Shown here: positions 15,464 through 23,927 of the stretch, piece after piece
Layout of the letters: every line of letters starts with the position of its first letter
Position numbering within the stretch: the first letter of the stretch is position 1
Assembly: GCA_030427735.1 (NCBI GenBank)
Contig: JAUIBP010000007.1
Span: 1-64,000, forward strand
Length of the DNA stretch: 64,000 bases
From: Bacteroidia bacterium
Lineage (GTDB): Bacteria > Bacteroidota > Bacteroidia > Flavobacteriales > Flavobacteriaceae
Direction of reading: 5' to 3'
Program-made: the position numbers and the translations under genes
The notes under the pieces: model-generated
What the model was told of the DNA's origin: nothing
Seen by the model: only the letters and a program-made list of their open reading frames with translations
The model's database searches: none

Positions 15464-16639
15464 TTACTCGTTGTCTATTCGGTTATCATCAAAAGCAGAT
15501 GGTAATAACTTTGGAATAAATTTAATAACTATAGGTAGCAAAATAGCACCTCCAGGAAGTAAGAAAATGGCTAAACTGGGTATGGTTTTAAAAATGTCCA
15601 GTAATTGCTTGTTTATCTTTTTATGTTCTTCGGCCGTTAATTCTCTGTAAGTAGATTGCGATAATAAAACTACAAGTTCTTTGCTGTCGCGTAACTCTTT
15701 AAGTAAACGTTTTTTATTTCGGGTAATGAGTTTGGTAACCAGGATATTGGAACGGTTGTAAAAGCTTTTTACCACGTTCTTAGAACTTAATAAACGGATT
15801 TCGTTACGATGATTACTAAAAAATGAATTGATGGCGGCTAACGACTCGTTTTTATCATTATCTGTTAAGCCCAATGCTTCGGCAAGAGTGTTTAAGAATT
15901 CAAACTCAGCAGTTTCTATAATGTTATCGCTCCAGGCTGCCATGCAGGCAATATCTGAAAAATACAGCGATTCGTTAACGCTTTTTGCAAAAGTAACAGC
16001 TTCTAAAAATGTGAGTTGTTTTTGCTTTCGATATCGTAATGAAGCCTCGAACAATTCGATTAAACTTTTGTCGTAATTACTTTTGTTCTGTTTTAAATTT
16101 AAGGCGTTTATAACTATTGTAATAATAGAAGCTTCTAAGGCTTCTAAATAGTTTTGGGTAATATGCTGGTGTTTTAAATAGTGTTTGTATGCAATAACAT
16201 CTAAATACAACAACACGTTGGTAATGTAATGGTTGAAGTTTTTTGTGATAATGTTGTCGTCTATCTGTACGCGTTTATGCAAGATTTTTTCAACCAAAGT
16301 TTCTGCTTTTTCGCGTCCCAAAACATCTTCTAAAAACGTAGACTTGTATTGGTTTATGGCGGTGTAAAAGTTTATAACACTGTCAAAAAGAGGAATTGCT
16401 GTTCCGTCATTTTTATGTGCATGAATAAAAGCCAGGCAAAGATTAATTTTACAGCGTTCTTCTTCGGTAAAATCAGGGGTTGTAACGTAGTTGTTAACTA
16501 CCCTAATATTGTAGCCGTAAATGAAACCAGATGCTCTAAAGGCTAGGTAAAAGTCGACATCTGAAGCGTTGTTTAATAAGGCTCTAGAGCTTAGTTCTTT
16601 TAGCAGCTTTTTTGTCCAGCCATTAGCCGATGGATTCAT
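15464..16639 (-). CDS. LETM1-related protein (biofilm-associated type)
   Basis: 391 aa. Mostly helical; near the C-terminus (about 315-385) the segment with RELTAEEHKKINKQLLDI, then a hydrophobic stretch IPSLAIFLLPGGAILLPIVI and KFIPKLLPSAF is the conserved core of LETM1 (the mitochondrial ion-exchange protein family). Flavobacterial homologues are named LETM1-related biofilm-associated proteins. A start at 16639 is preferred over one at 16759, which would add a 40-residue hydrophobic stretch that covers the terminator of sodC. Confidence 0.75.
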   Translation of the reverse strand: MNPSANGWTKKLLKELSSRALLNNASDVDFYLAFRASGFIYGYNIRVVNNYVTTPDFTEEERCKINLCLAFIHAHKNDGTAIPLFDSVINFYTAINQYKSTFLEDVLGREKAETLVEKILHKRVQIDDNIITKNFNHYITNVLLYLDVIAYKHYLKHQHITQNYLEALEASIITIVINALNLKQNKSNYDKSLIELFEASLRYRKQKQLTFLEAVTFAKSVNESLYFSDIACMAAWSDNIIETAEFEFLNTLAEALGLTDNDKNESLAAINSFFSNHRNEIRLLSSKNVVKSFYNRSNILVTKLITRNKKRLLKELRDSKELVVLLSQSTYRELTAEEHKKINKQLLDIFKTIPSLAIFLLPGGAILLPIVIKFIPKLLPSAFDDNRIDNE

Positions 16640-16688
16640 TAGGAGTATTTTTGTATTGCAAATAAAAATTAAAAGTACAATAATGCAT

Positions 16689-16715
16689 AAAAAAAAGCTG
16701 CAAGAAGCAGCTTTT
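16689..16715 (-). terminator. rho-independent terminator of sodC
   Basis: Stem AAAAGCTGC (16693-16701) with GCAGCTTTT (16707-16715), loop AAGAA; on the minus strand a T-run follows. It lies 22 bp after the sodC stop. Confidence 0.8.
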
Positions 16716-16737
16716 ATGTTGTTAAAGGGGTAAAATA

Positions 16738-17325
16738 TTATTGAATAATACCACCGCAACTTACACGACCACCAGCATCGCCAGTTGGTTGCGTTTTAAA
16801 ATCGTCTGTTCCTTGATGAACGATTACTCCTTTTCCTAAAATATCTTTATTGGCATCTCCACAACCTATACACCATTCGTCTGTAGAGAAGGTAATTGTA
16901 CCATTACCATTGTCGTCTGCATTAAAGTTACCAATGTCTCCTTTATGGTATCCCGCAGCATCGCCCCATTTGCCATGAGGTTGCCCGGTTGGATTCCAAT
17001 GGCCACCAGTAGATTTGCCGTCTGGTGAAGAACAATCTGCTTTTTCGTGTAAATGTATTGCGTGCATTCCAGGTTCTAAACCACCAAGTATAGCTACCAT
17101 AGTTACTGTGCCGTTTTCTTCTGTAAATACAGCGTTACCGGTAACATTACTTTCGCTTTTGGCTTCTAAGGCTATTTTTACTTTTTTGGGAGCTGAAGCA
17201 ACTTCTTCAGCTACAGGAGTAGGGGAAGTTGTTGTTTCGGTAGCTTTGGTTTCTTTTTTATCGGATTTACAGCTTGCAGCAAAAATTAATGCTAAAGCTG
17301 CTAATACTAGAGTTCCTTTTTTCAT
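16738..17325 (-). CDS. sodC: Cu/Zn superoxide dismutase lipoprotein
   Basis: 195 aa. Lipoprotein signal with lipobox AASC (Cys19), a Thr/Lys-rich linker, then the SodC domain. Metal and structural motifs: HAIHLHEKADC (two Cu ligands, first Cys), GGHWNPTGQPHG, GDIGNF, and GGRVSCGGI (active-site Arg and disulfide Cys). It converts superoxide to peroxide in the periplasm. An insertion with CIGCG near 152 adds two cysteines, as in some Bacteroidota homologues. Separately transcribed with its own terminator. Confidence 0.93.
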   Translation of the reverse strand: MKKGTLVLAALALIFAASCKSDKKETKATETTTSPTPVAEEVASAPKKVKIALEAKSESNVTGNAVFTEENGTVTMVAILGGLEPGMHAIHLHEKADCSSPDGKSTGGHWNPTGQPHGKWGDAAGYHKGDIGNFNADDNGNGTITFSTDEWCIGCGDANKDILGKGVIVHQGTDDFKTQPTGDAGGRVSCGGIIQ

Positions 17326-17694
17326 AAAAAATGCGTTTTAAAAATTGCTAAGAAATCGAAATTTACAGATATTTTAATCAAATTCAAATTATAATAGCTG
17401 CTATTTTAAATGCGTTTTGATGCGAAATTAAAAAATGAACCTCTAAATTTTAAGCTATCAGTTAAATTACAATCAATTACTATACGCGGCATTGATTTCA
17501 ATCGTGTTTATTTTTTGGTTTTCTTTAACAGAGTTTGTTAATTAAAATTTAAAGTAGGAAAGTTACTGCGTTTAATTAAAAATATCAGATTATATTTACA
17601 ATAAGAAATAAGAGGTTATTTCTATTTTTTATAAGGTTCTATTATTAATAGTGAAATAATAGTTTTTATAAATTTGTTAGTTAATTTTTAGTTT
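17326..17694. other. AT-rich gap with an orphan hairpin
   Basis: No gene seen. It must contain the sodC promoter (minus strand). At 17604-17623 there is an 8-bp perfect hairpin (AGAAATAA / TTATTTCT, loop GAGG) followed by ATTTTTTA on the plus strand, like a terminator, but no plus-strand gene precedes it. A short untranslated RNA ending here is possible but unsupported by other signals. Confidence 0.4.
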
Positions 17695-17730
17695 AAAAAG
17701 GAGTTGGTTTAAAAAAGTCAATTCCTTTTT
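17695..17730 (-). terminator. terminator of the ccoS-to-safE operon
   Basis: Stem AAAAAGGAGTTG (17695-17706) with CAATTCCTTTTT (17719-17730), one G-T pair. On the minus strand it starts directly after the stop codon of the last gene and ends in T-rich sequence. Confidence 0.75.
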
Positions 17731-18435
17731 TTATTCTGCACATTCTATGTTGCTGCTGGCCGAATTGGTGTTAATATTAGGCGACAAATACGGAATGCCC
17801 AGTCCTAAACCACGAACAATAAAAAATACGGCAATAATAATAACAAATACAGGAATGAGTTTTTGAACCCGTTGTTTTGCGAAAGCGCTTAGTCGGTTGC
17901 CTAAATATACAGCTGCTGTCATTAAGGGTATGGTGCCTAAACCAAACAGCATCATATATAAACTTCCTTTTAAAGGGGCGGCTGTTGCAATTGAAGATAA
18001 TACCGCAATGTAAACCAGACCACAGGGTAAAAAGCCATTTAAAAATCCTATAGTTAAAAAAGTGTCGGGTGTTTTTTTTTGAAGGGCTTTACCCATGGCA
18101 CTTTTCACTCTAGAAAGGACTTTATATATGGGTTTTGAGGCGTTGTATTTATTAAATGTTTTATAGGGAATAAGTACAATAACTATTAAGCAAATGCCTA
18201 TTATAATTGATAGTTTTTGTTGAAGACCAAAAATGTACAAGCCTTTGCCAAGTATACCAAAAACACAACCTATCATGGCGTATGCCAGTAATCTGCCAAA
18301 ATGATAAATGAAAATCTGAACAAATTTTTTAGTGCTACTCGATTGGTTTACGGGGAGTAGCAAGGCAATAGGACCGCACATGCCTATGCAGTGTAAACTG
18401 CCTAAAAGCCCAAATATAAATGCCGAAATATACAT
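17731..18435 (-). CDS. TauE/SafE (UreH-like) membrane protein linked to cbb3 oxidase
   Basis: 234 aa, six or more membrane spans. Near the N-terminus GSLHCIGMCGP is the HCxGMCGP motif of the UreH/DsbD-like SafE group, and FLPCGLVYIAV is a second Cys-Pro motif, suggesting copper or thiol handling. In Bacteroidota this gene regularly ends the cco cluster, where a role in copper delivery or oxidase maturation is inferred. Its start codon shares a base with the ccoH stop, so translation is coupled. Confidence 0.85.
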   Translation of the reverse strand: MYISAFIFGLLGSLHCIGMCGPIALLLPVNQSSSTKKFVQIFIYHFGRLLAYAMIGCVFGILGKGLYIFGLQQKLSIIIGICLIVIVLIPYKTFNKYNASKPIYKVLSRVKSAMGKALQKKTPDTFLTIGFLNGFLPCGLVYIAVLSSIATAAPLKGSLYMMLFGLGTIPLMTAAVYLGNRLSAFAKQRVQKLIPVFVIIIAVFFIVRGLGLGIPYLSPNINTNSASSNIECAE

Positions 18436-18881
18436 TAATAGCTGATGGATTCTTTAAATAAATAGTTTGAAGAATTATGGTTCCAATCGATTTTGATGTT
18501 CCAGCGTCCTTCCACCAATTTTGAATTTGGAATTAAAAAGTGATGATTATTAATTTCTAGCGGCAAATTAAAATCTAATGTTTTGTTAGAGGGTCTGTAC
18601 ATGTAAACCGTTCCAGAAATATCACCGTCTTTAAAATTGCTTGGGAATTTTAATAGCAAGCCATCTGGCGTTTGTTGCCATTTAATATTTTCTGCTAAGG
18701 TTTTGGCGTTTTTTTCTTTGTTGATGTCGTTCTGAAAATTCAGCTCTTGTTTGTAGTAATCTTCTACCACCAAATCGTGGTTGTATTTATCGTTTGTTAC
18801 CATGGTAATTACAAAATACATGATAAAACTAATAAAGCATATAAAGGCAATAACGATACCTGTTCCCCAATTTATTTTCAT
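18435..18881 (-). CDS. ccoH: FixH/CcoH cbb3 oxidase assembly protein
   Basis: 148 aa. One N-terminal membrane anchor (about 5-28), then VVEDYYKQELNFQNDINKEK, the conserved YYxxxL signature of FixH/CcoH, and a small periplasmic beta domain. It assists maturation of the cbb3 oxidase. Position between ccoG and the SafE-like gene supports the assignment. Confidence 0.88.
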   Translation of the reverse strand: MKINWGTGIVIAFICFISFIMYFVITMVTNDKYNHDLVVEDYYKQELNFQNDINKEKNAKTLAENIKWQQTPDGLLLKFPSNFKDGDISGTVYMYRPSNKTLDFNLPLEINNHHFLIPNSKLVEGRWNIKIDWNHNSSNYLFKESISY

Positions 18882-18898
18882 AATGTGTTTTGTTTATG

Positions 18899-20323
18899 TT
18901 ACTTATAGCTTCGCGGTGCTAAAAACCTAACCGAAGTTGTTTCAATTAGTTTGTCGTGGCTATAAACCTCTATATAGAGCTTGTTTTTGTCTCCTTTTAA
19001 TTGTGATTGATTTATTTCTATAAACATGGTGCCTTCGGCTAAACCTTGTTCTGGTACAAAAATATTTTTATCGGCAGCAACGACTTTTATTTCTCCAGGA
19101 TAATTTTTTAGTTTGAAACTTACGTTGTTGTAATCGTTATTGGTTTTATTGATTATTTTGTAGGTGAAAACGTTGCTAATAATATTATTGTCTTTATGCT
19201 CGTATAATTGTCCCGGTAACCGTAAAATGGTTGTTTCTAGTGCATTTCTGCTAAAAAGCATACCAGCCCATACGGCTAATAGCACAATTAAAACTCCGGA
19301 ATAAGCTTTTAAGCGTGTTGTAAATCGGAATTTTTCTTTCTTTTCAATTTCATCTTCACTGGCATAGCGAATGAGTCCTTTTGGTAAATTAACGCTATCC
19401 ATTATAGCGTCGCAGGCATCCATACAGGCGGTACAATTTACGCATTCCAATTGGGTGCCATTTCGTATGTCTATTCCTGTAGGGCATACATGAACGCATT
19501 GGTAGCAGTCTATACAATCGCCATGCCCTAAAGCTTCCCGGTCTTCATTTTTTCTGAATTTTTTTCTGCCATTTTCACTCTCTCCTCGCTTATGGTCGTA
19601 AGCTACAATAATGGATTTGTTGTCTAATAATACGCCTTGTAATCTGCCGTAAGGACAGGCTATAATACAAACTTGCTCTCTAAACCATGTAAAGACAAAA
19701 TAAAATATGAAGGTGAAAATCAATAACGGAATTAAAGTGCTTAAGTGCGCTTTTGGTCCTTCTTTTATAAAGCTAAGCACTTGGTCCCCGCCGATTAAAT
19801 AGGCTAAAAAAACATTAGCAATAAAAAATGAAATGATAAGAAAAATACTCCATTTTAAAATTCGTTTTCTTATTTTTTCGGCGTTCCAAGCTTGTTTGTC
19901 CAAGCGCATTTGTTTGCCACGATCACCGTCAATCCAATATTCAATTCGTCTAAAAACCATTTCCATAAAAATGGTTTGTGGGCAAATCCAACCGCAAAAA
20001 ATACGTCCGAATGCTACTGTGAAAATGGTAATAAACACCACAGCAATAATCATAGACATAACGAATAGCTTAAAATCTTGTGGCCAGAACGGGAACCCAA
20101 AAATATTAAAACGACGTTCTACAACATTAAATAGTAAAAACTGATTGCCATTTATTTTTATAAAAGGGGCAGCAATTAAAAACAATAATAAAATATAGCT
20201 AACAATCTTGCGCTTGTCGTAGTATTTGCCATTTGGTTTTTTGGGGTATACCCAAGCGCGTTTACCGTCTTTAGTAACGGTACCTATAGAATCTCTGAAT
20301 ACTTCGTTTTCTGGAGTTTCCAT
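18899..20323 (-). CDS. ccoG: CcoG, iron-sulfur cytochrome c oxidase accessory protein
   Basis: 474 aa. Several membrane spans, an NapH-like part with FCGWICPQTIFME and VCIIACPYGRLQ, then a ferredoxin part with CIDCYQCVHVCPTGIDI and CVNCTACMDAC for two 4Fe-4S clusters, and a C-terminal periplasmic Ig-like domain (about 370-474). RdxA/CcoG proteins reduce copper or support metal insertion into the cbb3 oxidase. Family-typical length, 17 bp before ccoH. Confidence 0.93.
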   Translation of the reverse strand: METPENEVFRDSIGTVTKDGKRAWVYPKKPNGKYYDKRKIVSYILLLFLIAAPFIKINGNQFLLFNVVERRFNIFGFPFWPQDFKLFVMSMIIAVVFITIFTVAFGRIFCGWICPQTIFMEMVFRRIEYWIDGDRGKQMRLDKQAWNAEKIRKRILKWSIFLIISFFIANVFLAYLIGGDQVLSFIKEGPKAHLSTLIPLLIFTFIFYFVFTWFREQVCIIACPYGRLQGVLLDNKSIIVAYDHKRGESENGRKKFRKNEDREALGHGDCIDCYQCVHVCPTGIDIRNGTQLECVNCTACMDACDAIMDSVNLPKGLIRYASEDEIEKKEKFRFTTRLKAYSGVLIVLLAVWAGMLFSRNALETTILRLPGQLYEHKDNNIISNVFTYKIINKTNNDYNNVSFKLKNYPGEIKVVAADKNIFVPEQGLAEGTMFIEINQSQLKGDKNKLYIEVYSHDKLIETTSVRFLAPRSYK

Positions 20324-20367
20324 GGTTTTTTAAGGATTGTTGTTATTATTTTTTGTTTGTGTTTAAT

Positions 20368-21267
20368 TTACTCGGCACTGGCATCATCGCCTGGTTTCCA
20401 AACGATATCGCCTTCTGCATCTTTAGGTTTTGCTGGAGTAGTGCCATGTAAACTAATAACATAACTGGCTACTTGTGCTATTTCTGCAGGTTTCAAGCTT
20501 TGTTTCCAGGCAATCATCCCTTTCCCAGCTCGACCACCTTCGCTTATGGTATGGAAGATGTTTTTTATGCCTCCGCCTAAAATCCAATGATCGTCTGTTA
20601 AATTAGGGCCAATACCTCCGCCGCCATCAGCCATGTGACAGGCTACACAATTGGTTTGAAAGGTTGCCTTACCAGCATTTAAATCGGCTGCATCTGTAAG
20701 TAGTGTTACCGTGTTGACATCTACCAAATCTTTAGCAGTTTTTTTGTATTCTTCAATAGCGATTTTAGCTTCGGCCAATTCGGTTTCGTATTCATCAATT
20801 TGTGAGTCACCATTAAAGACTTCGTATCGCAATAAATAAACAGCTGCAAATACAATGGAAATGTAAAATGCATACAGCCACCATGGCGGTAACGAATTGT
20901 CTAGTTCGCGAATGCCATCGTAATCGTGGTCTAGAATAATTTCGCTTTCCTGAGCTAATGGTTTTTGTCCTAATAACTTTTTGTAGGTACGTTGTAGCCA
21001 AAGTATAAATTGAGGAGTTTTAGCTTTATTGGTAGCGTACTCTAATTTGCCAGTCTCGTCTAGACTTTGGTAAAGAATATTGTCTAGTGCCGACACGATG
21101 CCTTCTATGGCAATAATAATAAGGAGAATCAGCATTAAAAATAATAAGACTGCAGGATATTTAACAAACGCGGGTTGGTCGCCTGAGTCTACAAAATATT
21201 CTACAAGTCCGGCTATAATAAAGAATAGCACAGGAACTCTTATAAAGGATGGAATGTAATTTCTCAT
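20368..21267 (-). CDS. ccoP: cbb3 oxidase subunit III (CcoP), single-haem form
   Basis: 299 aa. Two N-terminal membrane spans (about 10-27, 38-60), the CcoP motif DGIRELDNSLPPWW at 117-130, a third span at 131-147, and one cytochrome c domain with CVACH at 207-211 and axial Met251 in GKGMIAW. Proteobacterial CcoP has two haem-c domains; only one is here, as is usual in Bacteroidota. It passes electrons to CcoO. It overlaps the ccoQ 3' end by 4 bp. Confidence 0.93.
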   Translation of the reverse strand: MRNYIPSFIRVPVLFFIIAGLVEYFVDSGDQPAFVKYPAVLLFLMLILLIIIAIEGIVSALDNILYQSLDETGKLEYATNKAKTPQFILWLQRTYKKLLGQKPLAQESEIILDHDYDGIRELDNSLPPWWLYAFYISIVFAAVYLLRYEVFNGDSQIDEYETELAEAKIAIEEYKKTAKDLVDVNTVTLLTDAADLNAGKATFQTNCVACHMADGGGGIGPNLTDDHWILGGGIKNIFHTISEGGRAGKGMIAWKQSLKPAEIAQVASYVISLHGTTPAKPKDAEGDIVWKPGDDASAE

Positions 21268-21458
21268 AATATATCGTCGTTTGGTTGGTTGTCGTTATCG
21301 AATGGTATATGGCTTACAGTATCTATATATTCTTTTTTAGCAGTAAGAACCCACCAAAAAAGTAATACGAAAAAAGTAAAGAAGATGATTAAGGAAATAA
21401 TAGGGTATATTTCTATTCCAGAAATACTTTCCATATAATTTTTTGCAAATTTTAGCAT
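21264..21458 (-). CDS. ccoQ: cbb3 oxidase subunit IV (CcoQ)
   Basis: 64 aa with one membrane span (ISLIIFFTFFVLLFWWVL) followed by TAKKEYIDTVSHIPF, the CcoQ pattern (short single-span protein with a YxxxxxxPF-like tail). It stabilises the oxidase complex. Set between ccoNO (18 bp upstream) and ccoP (4-bp overlap). Confidence 0.88.
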   Translation of the reverse strand: MLKFAKNYMESISGIEIYPIISLIIFFTFFVLLFWWVLTAKKEYIDTVSHIPFDNDNQPNDDIL

Positions 21459-21475
21459 GATTACGTGGTTTTTGG

Positions 21476-23653
21476 TTACTCTTCGGTTACTTTAATATCT
21501 GTTCCTAAGCGTTGTAAGTAGGCAATAAGTGCTACAATTTCGCGATTTCTCATTTCAACAAAATCTTCGCCGTTTTGGGCAGCCGCTTTTTTGTCACTTT
21601 CGTACGATTCTGCAAAATCTGGATCGTTGTGTAAGCTGGTTTCAATTGCTGTACCTTGTTCCAACATACTTTGTTGGGCATTGGCAATATCTTCATCTGT
21701 GTAAGGTACTCCAAGAGATACCATAGTTTTCATTTTCGATTCGGTCTGCGATTTATCTAATTCGTTTCTGATAATCCATTGGTAAGCTGGCATTATAGAG
21801 CCGCTGGAGGTACTTTGTGGGTCGTACATGTGGTTGAGGTGCCAGTTGTCTGAATATTTGCCACCAACGCGGTGCAAATCTGGTCCTGTACGTTTGCTTC
21901 CCCAAAGGAATGGATGGTCGTAAACGTATTCTCCTGCTTTTGAATATTCACCATAACGTTCTACTTCGCTTCTAAACGGACGAATCATTTGTGAATGGCA
22001 TCCCACACAACCTTCGCGAATGTAAATATCTCGCCCTTCCAATTCTAAAGGTGTGTAAGGTTTAACACTGCTAATAGTTGGAATATTAGATTTTACCATA
22101 ATTGTTGGAACAATCTGAATAATACCTCCAATTAAAATAGCAATGGTTGCAAGAATGGTAAGTTGTATAGGTCTACGTTCCAACCAAGTGTGAAACCCTT
22201 CGCCAGCAAGACGTCTGTTAGTAACGCGTTCTAGTGCAGGAGCTTCAGCAAGTTCGTCGGTTACAGCACTACCACTTTTAATAGTCGCGTAAATGTTATA
22301 AACCAAAACAACGATACCGATTAAATACAAGGTGCCTCCTGCAGCACGCATGGCATACATAGGAATGATTTCGGTAACAGTTTCTAAGAAATTACCATAT
22401 ACTAAGGTGCCGTCTGGGTTAAACTGTTTCCACATACTAGCTTGTAAAAATCCAGCGACATACATAGGTAATGCATAAAGAACAATACCTAAGGTTCCAA
22501 TCCAAAAATGAACATTAGCAAGTTTTAAAGAATGTAATTTGGTTTTAAATAATCTTGGTATTAACCAATAAATCATACCAAAGGCAAAGAAACCATTCCA
22601 AGCCAAAGCACCAACGTGTACGTGCGCAATAATCCAGTCGGTAAAGTGCCCAATGGCATTTACATTTTTAAGCGATAGCATAGGACCTTCAAAAGTAGCC
22701 ATACCGTAACCAGTAAGGGCAACGACCATAAACTTTAAAACCGGATCTGTTCTTACTTTGTCCCAAGCCCCTCTTAAGGTAAGTAATCCGTTTATCATAC
22801 CTCCCCAGGATGGCATAAGGAGCATTACCGAAAAGGCAACGCCTAAGTTTTGTGCCCATTCTGGAAGTGCGGTATATAAAAGGTGATGAGGTCCAGCCCA
22901 GATATAAATAAAAATTAAAGACCAAAAGTGAACTATGGATAGTTTATAGGAGTACACAGGTCTGTTTGCAGCTTTAGGCACAAAATAATACATAAGACCT
23001 AAAAACGGTGTGGTTAAAAAGAAAGCTACAGCATTGTGGCCATACCACCATTGCACCAAAGCATCTTGAACCCCAGCATAAACCGAATAACTTTTTAGTC
23101 CGCTTACGGGTAATTCTAAGCTGTTGAAAATATGTAGGACAGCTACGGTAACGAAAGTTGCCAAATAAAACCAGATGGCAACGTATAAATGACGTTGTCT
23201 GCGTTTTAAAATAGTAGCTATTAAATTCCAACCAAACACAACCCATACAACAGCTATAGCTATGTCTATAGGCCATTCTAATTCGGCATACTCTTTAGAC
23301 GAGGTATAACCTAATGGTAGGGTAATCGCGGCGGCAACAATTATAAGCTGCCAACCCCAAAAGTTTATACTACTTAACAAGTCGCTTGCCATCCTGGCTT
23401 TTAATAGCCTTTGCGAGGAATAATACACTCCTGCAAAAATGGCATTACCCACAAAAGCAAAAATGACCGCGTTGGTATGTAATGGTCTTAGTCTACCAAA
23501 ACTTAACCATGAAATACCATCGGTAAGGTTCGGGAAAAGAAAGAAAAACGCTAGTAATAATCCAACGGCCATGCCTATTACACCCCAAAAGATGGTGGCG
23601 TAAACAAATTTTTTAACGATTTTATTATCGTAATAAAACTGTTGTATTTCCAT
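21476..23653 (-). CDS. ccoN: fused cbb3 oxidase subunits I and II (CcoN-CcoO)
   Basis: 725 aa. Residues about 1-480 are the haem-copper subunit: RPLHTNAVIFAF (haem b His), WWYGHNAVAFFLTTP (CuB His and cross-linked Tyr), AGPHHLLYTALPEW (CuB pair), AHVHVGALAW (haem ligands). Residues about 510-725 are CcoO: a membrane span, then EGCVGCHSQMIRPF with the haem-c CxxCH and, further on, a Met ligand in GSIMPAYQW. It reduces oxygen to water at low oxygen and pumps protons. The fusion is standard in Bacteroidota. Confidence 0.95.
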   Translation of the reverse strand: MEIQQFYYDNKIVKKFVYATIFWGVIGMAVGLLLAFFFLFPNLTDGISWLSFGRLRPLHTNAVIFAFVGNAIFAGVYYSSQRLLKARMASDLLSSINFWGWQLIIVAAAITLPLGYTSSKEYAELEWPIDIAIAVVWVVFGWNLIATILKRRQRHLYVAIWFYLATFVTVAVLHIFNSLELPVSGLKSYSVYAGVQDALVQWWYGHNAVAFFLTTPFLGLMYYFVPKAANRPVYSYKLSIVHFWSLIFIYIWAGPHHLLYTALPEWAQNLGVAFSVMLLMPSWGGMINGLLTLRGAWDKVRTDPVLKFMVVALTGYGMATFEGPMLSLKNVNAIGHFTDWIIAHVHVGALAWNGFFAFGMIYWLIPRLFKTKLHSLKLANVHFWIGTLGIVLYALPMYVAGFLQASMWKQFNPDGTLVYGNFLETVTEIIPMYAMRAAGGTLYLIGIVVLVYNIYATIKSGSAVTDELAEAPALERVTNRRLAGEGFHTWLERRPIQLTILATIAILIGGIIQIVPTIMVKSNIPTISSVKPYTPLELEGRDIYIREGCVGCHSQMIRPFRSEVERYGEYSKAGEYVYDHPFLWGSKRTGPDLHRVGGKYSDNWHLNHMYDPQSTSSGSIMPAYQWIIRNELDKSQTESKMKTMVSLGVPYTDEDIANAQQSMLEQGTAIETSLHNDPDFAESYESDKKAAAQNGEDFVEMRNREIVALIAYLQRLGTDIKVTEE

Positions 23654-23666
23654 AATTTAAAATTGA

Positions 23667-23852
23667 TTAGTCTTTATTGGTTAGTATTGAATCGTTAGGT
23701 TTATCTTTAATGAGTTCGTCTTCAAAAAGCATGCGTACAGAGGGCGTGTAACTGTCGTCGAATTGCCCACGCTTTACGGCAAAAATAAAAGCTATAAAGA
23801 AAATTATAGCTACTAAAATGCTTACTCCTAGTAATATATATATTACACTCAT
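23667..23852 (-). CDS. ccoS: CcoS, cbb3 oxidase assembly protein
   Basis: 61 aa. Single N-terminal membrane span (VIYILLGVSILVAIIFFIAF) and the family motif FAVKRGQFDDSYTPSVRML, which contains the GQFDD core. Needed for haem/copper insertion into the catalytic subunit. 13 bp before ccoNO. Confidence 0.92.
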   Translation of the reverse strand: MSVIYILLGVSILVAIIFFIAFIFAVKRGQFDDSYTPSVRMLFEDELIKDKPNDSILTNKD

Positions 23853-23900
23853 GTAGGTTTATTTTGATATAAAAATAATAGGCTCTAACAAGTCATAAAA

Positions 23901-23912
23901 TGATATTTGTCA
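23901..23912 (-). promoter_or_regulatory. FNR/CRP-like half-palindrome upstream of ccoS
   Basis: TGATATTTGTCA reads TGACAAATATCA on the coding strand, one mismatch from the FNR pattern TGATnnnnATCA. It sits 50-60 bp upstream of the ccoS start in the gap after ccoI, so ccoS-ccoNO may have its own anaerobic promoter. Confidence 0.4.
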
Positions 23913-23927
23913 TGTTTAAGAAAATTG

